Source: Deltaproteobacteria bacterium
Lineage (GTDB): Bacteria > Desulfobacterota > DSM-4660 > Desulfatiglandales > HGW-15
Assembly: GCA_019308525.1 (NCBI GenBank)
Contig: JAFDIC010000187.1
Location: 1 to 7,452 of the forward strand
Direction of reading: 5' to 3'
Length of the DNA stretch: 7,452 nt
Each line of letters starts with the position of its first letter. Within the stretch, counting starts at the first letter, position 1. Both the position numbers and the translations under genes were made by a program. The notes beneath the pieces were generated by a model, which was not told the DNA's origin, did not search any database, and saw only the letters and a program-made list of their open reading frames with translations. Below are positions 6,140-7,452 of this stretch, in pieces.

Positions 6140-6907
6140 ATGAAGGATATTTTCAGATTGGACGGGAAAGTGGCCGTGGTAATTGGTGGAGCCGGAGGGA
6201 TCGGCAAGGCCTTGGCCAAGGGTATCAGCCAGTACGGGGCTAGAGTGGTGATCGCAAGCCGGAACATGGATGCACTGAAGAAGGCCGCGCAAGAGATTCA
6301 GTCCGAGACGAACGGTGAGGTGACCCCTTTTACCGTGGACGTGACGGACGAGGAGAGCGTGGCAAAGTTGGTCCATGCCGTGCTTGAAAAACACGGTACG
6401 GTGGATATCCTTGTCAATGCCATGGGACTGAATATCAAGAGGGACGCCTTTGACTACCCCGTGGAAGACTGGGACAAGATCTTCAGCATCAACGTGAGGG
6501 GAACCATGTTGGCCTGCAAGCACTTCGGCAGGGTTATGAGGGAGAAGAAACAGGGGAAGATCATAAATGTCTCGTCTGTCCGGGAAGTAAGAGGATATAC
6601 CGGGGGCAACGCAGGCTACTGTGCCACAAAGGGGGCTGTGGGGATGATCACAAAGACCCTGGCTTTGGAATGGGCCCCCTATAATATTCACGTCAATGCC
6701 ATAGGTCCAAGCCTGATCATCACCCCCGGGACGATCCATATCCAGCGAAACCCTGAACTGGCTGAAAAATACAAGGCAGCCGTGCCCCTGGGCAAACTCG
6801 GCCAGCCCGAAGATTGTGTCGGGGCAACGGTCTTCCTTGCCTCTCCTGCCTCTGATTTCATCACCGGGCAGACCATATTCATAGACGGTGGGCTGACAGC
6901 ATCGTAG
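6140..6907 (+). CDS. Short-chain dehydrogenase/reductase (classical SDR), probably NADP(H)-dependent
   Basis: A 255-residue classical SDR. The dinucleotide loop is GGAGGIG (16-22), a variant of TGxxxGIG with Ile for Thr. Other landmarks are D67-V (acidic residue of beta-4 end), NAMG (93-96) for NNAG, N118 in the catalytic helix, S146 in INVSSV, and Y160-C-A-T-K164. The C-terminus has GQTIFIDGG, typical of the family. The second beta strand ends in IASRN rather than in an acidic residue, which suggests NADP(H). Possible roles are oxidation of a 3-hydroxyacyl-CoA (as BbsC/BbsD do with NAD) or reduction of a ring or ketone (phloroglucinol reductase and gluconate 5-dehydrogenase are also SDRs). 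It is separated from the thiolase by 318 bases of repeats, so it may be a distinct transcript. It is the last plus-strand gene before a hairpin. Confidence 0.87.
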   Translation: MKDIFRLDGKVAVVIGGAGGIGKALAKGISQYGARVVIASRNMDALKKAAQEIQSETNGEVTPFTVDVTDEESVAKLVHAVLEKHGTVDILVNAMGLNIKRDAFDYPVEDWDKIFSINVRGTMLACKHFGRVMREKKQGKIINVSSVREVRGYTGGNAGYCATKGAVGMITKTLALEWAPYNIHVNAIGPSLIITPGTIHIQRNPELAEKYKAAVPLGKLGQPEDCVGATVFLASPASDFITGQTIFIDGGLTAS

Positions 6908-7033
6908 AAGTATGACTAGGTCATGGCAACCCCTTGCCTTGGCAAAAGAGAGGGATGATTCCCCAATCCATGACATACCTGTAAAGAGTCCCTGTTTACT
7001 TGATACTACCGCCTCAACGAATAGATCTTACTC

Positions 7034-7061
7034 GAGGCATGGGGGCCGGTCCCCATGCCTC
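7034..7061. terminator. Strong hairpin between convergent genes, candidate bidirectional terminator
   Basis: GAGGCATGGGG (7034-7044) and CCCCATGCCTC (7051-7061) form a perfect 11-bp stem with a six-base loop (GCCGGT). It sits 127 bases after the SDR stop and 64 bases beyond the stop of the convergent minus-strand gene. Only short, broken T runs follow on either strand, so it is not a textbook intrinsic terminator. Its position and strength still favour stopping or processing transcripts from both sides. Nothing else was recognised in 6908-7124. Confidence 0.65.
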
Positions 7062-7124
7062 TCTTCGCCTGTACCTAGCCCTAAGGAGCCGAAAATGGCG
7101 CTTCTTATAAGGGATCGTGAGCCC

Positions 7125-7452
7125 CTAACCTTTGTCCTTGTAGGGTGTGAGATTGTGCCTTTGTTTGGCGAGTTTTTCACCCGTAACAAAGTGCTTGCCC
7201 TGTAAGGCGAGGTCCGCCTCTTCCTCGAAGTCCTTTGTCCAGAACCCCAGGGAATAGCCATACCAGGGCTTAACAGGGGTTAGCTTGGGTAGGCCCTCCT
7301 CTTCCCATATCTGCTGTGCCCGCTCCATGAACTCCTTCTTTGGAAGGGAGGTTGGCGGGTAGTCCCATTTTGTCGTAGCATCGATTAAGAGTGCGGAGCC
7401 GCCTGAAGGCAGGGGATAAGAAGATCTCCGTTCAGTTGGTGGCGCCACAGAG
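7125..7452 (-). CDS. UbiD-family carboxy-lyase, C-terminal fragment
   Basis: The minus-strand frame is open from the window edge to a TAG (complement of 7125-7127), giving about 108 C-terminal residues; the start lies outside. The block LLIDATTKWDYPP followed by LPKKEFMERAQQIWEE, and PWYGYSLGFW further on, are characteristic of the C-terminal region of UbiD-type decarboxylases. These enzymes use prenylated FMN to decarboxylate or carboxylate aromatic or unsaturated acids. Anaerobic relatives act on phenylphosphate, hydroxybenzoates, gallate or protocatechuate, and on benzene carboxylation. The tail after GFW (DFEEEADLALQGKHFVTGEK) also follows the family pattern. The prenyl-FMN and catalytic Glu/Arg region is not in the window, so activity and substrate cannot be judged. 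It converges on the plus-strand cluster and so has its own promoter. Confidence 0.85.
   Translation of the reverse strand, partial: SVAPPTERRSSYPLPSGGSALLIDATTKWDYPPTSLPKKEFMERAQQIWEEEGLPKLTPVKPWYGYSLGFWTKDFEEEADLALQGKHFVTGEKLAKQRHNLTPYKDKG

Noticed and set aside
5900..6976. Minus-strand open frame of 358 codons
   Set aside because: It covers the SDR gene in antisense, crosses both palindromic elements and has a composition unlike a real protein (many His, Cys and Pro).
6912..7205. Plus-strand open frame of 97 codons after the SDR
   Set aside because: It runs through the terminator-like hairpin and antisense into the UbiD gene, has no family resemblance and no good ribosome-binding site.

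Overview
The window reads as part of a catabolic gene cluster from a strict anaerobe, most likely a sulfate-reducing or syntrophic member of the Desulfobacterota. This is an inference. It rests on the enzyme set (an iron-sulfur-subunit-like tail, an ADP-forming acyl-CoA synthetase in two subunits, a UbiD-type carboxy-lyase, a DUF35/thiolase pair), on frequent AGG and ATA codons in moderately GC-rich DNA, and on an intergenic palindrome that I recall from genomes of that group. No rRNA, tRNA, CRISPR array or transposase gene was seen.

Layout, left to right. Bases 2-148 are the C-terminal tail of a plus-strand gene with a beta-sandwich (carboxypeptidase-regulatory/Cna-B-like) domain, perhaps the Fe-S subunit of a molybdopterin enzyme. 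Then come a cyclase-family metal-dependent hydrolase (258-1025), the beta (ATP-grasp) subunit (1075-1779) and alpha (CoA-ligase) subunit (1954-3345) of an ADP-forming acyl-CoA synthetase, an enoyl-CoA hydratase (3345-4112, its start overlapping the alpha stop codon), a DUF35 zinc-ribbon/OB-fold protein (4169-4615) and a thiolase-superfamily protein (4640-5821). A 318-base gene-free stretch (5822-6139) holds a long imperfect palindrome and a second, related and degenerate one. It is followed by a short-chain dehydrogenase (6140-6907). All of these are on the plus strand with good ribosome-binding sites. A strong 11-bp hairpin (7034-7061) separates them from a convergent minus-strand gene, of which only the UbiD-family C-terminus (7125-7452) is present.

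How the genes may work together: hydratase, SDR dehydrogenase and DUF35+thiolase supply the hydration, oxidation and cleavage steps of a beta-oxidation-like path. The order DUF35-thiolase-SDR recalls bbsA-bbsB-bbsC of anaerobic toluene (benzylsuccinate) degradation, but with an ADP-forming CoA ligase in place of a CoA transferase and no acyl-CoA dehydrogenase in view. The cyclase-family hydrolase could open a ring or hydrolyse a C-C, lactone or amide bond to deliver a carboxylic acid to the ligase. Together with the UbiD protein and the Fe-S-subunit-like tail, a route for polyhydroxylated aromatics (decarboxylation, hydroxyl transfer, ring reduction, hydrolytic ring opening, thiolysis) is a testable but unproven reading.

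The most unusual points are the thiolase, which keeps its nucleophilic Cys but lacks both usual active-site His motifs, the partner zinc ribbon with an altered fourth ligand, and the long palindrome that begins inside the thiolase stop codon.
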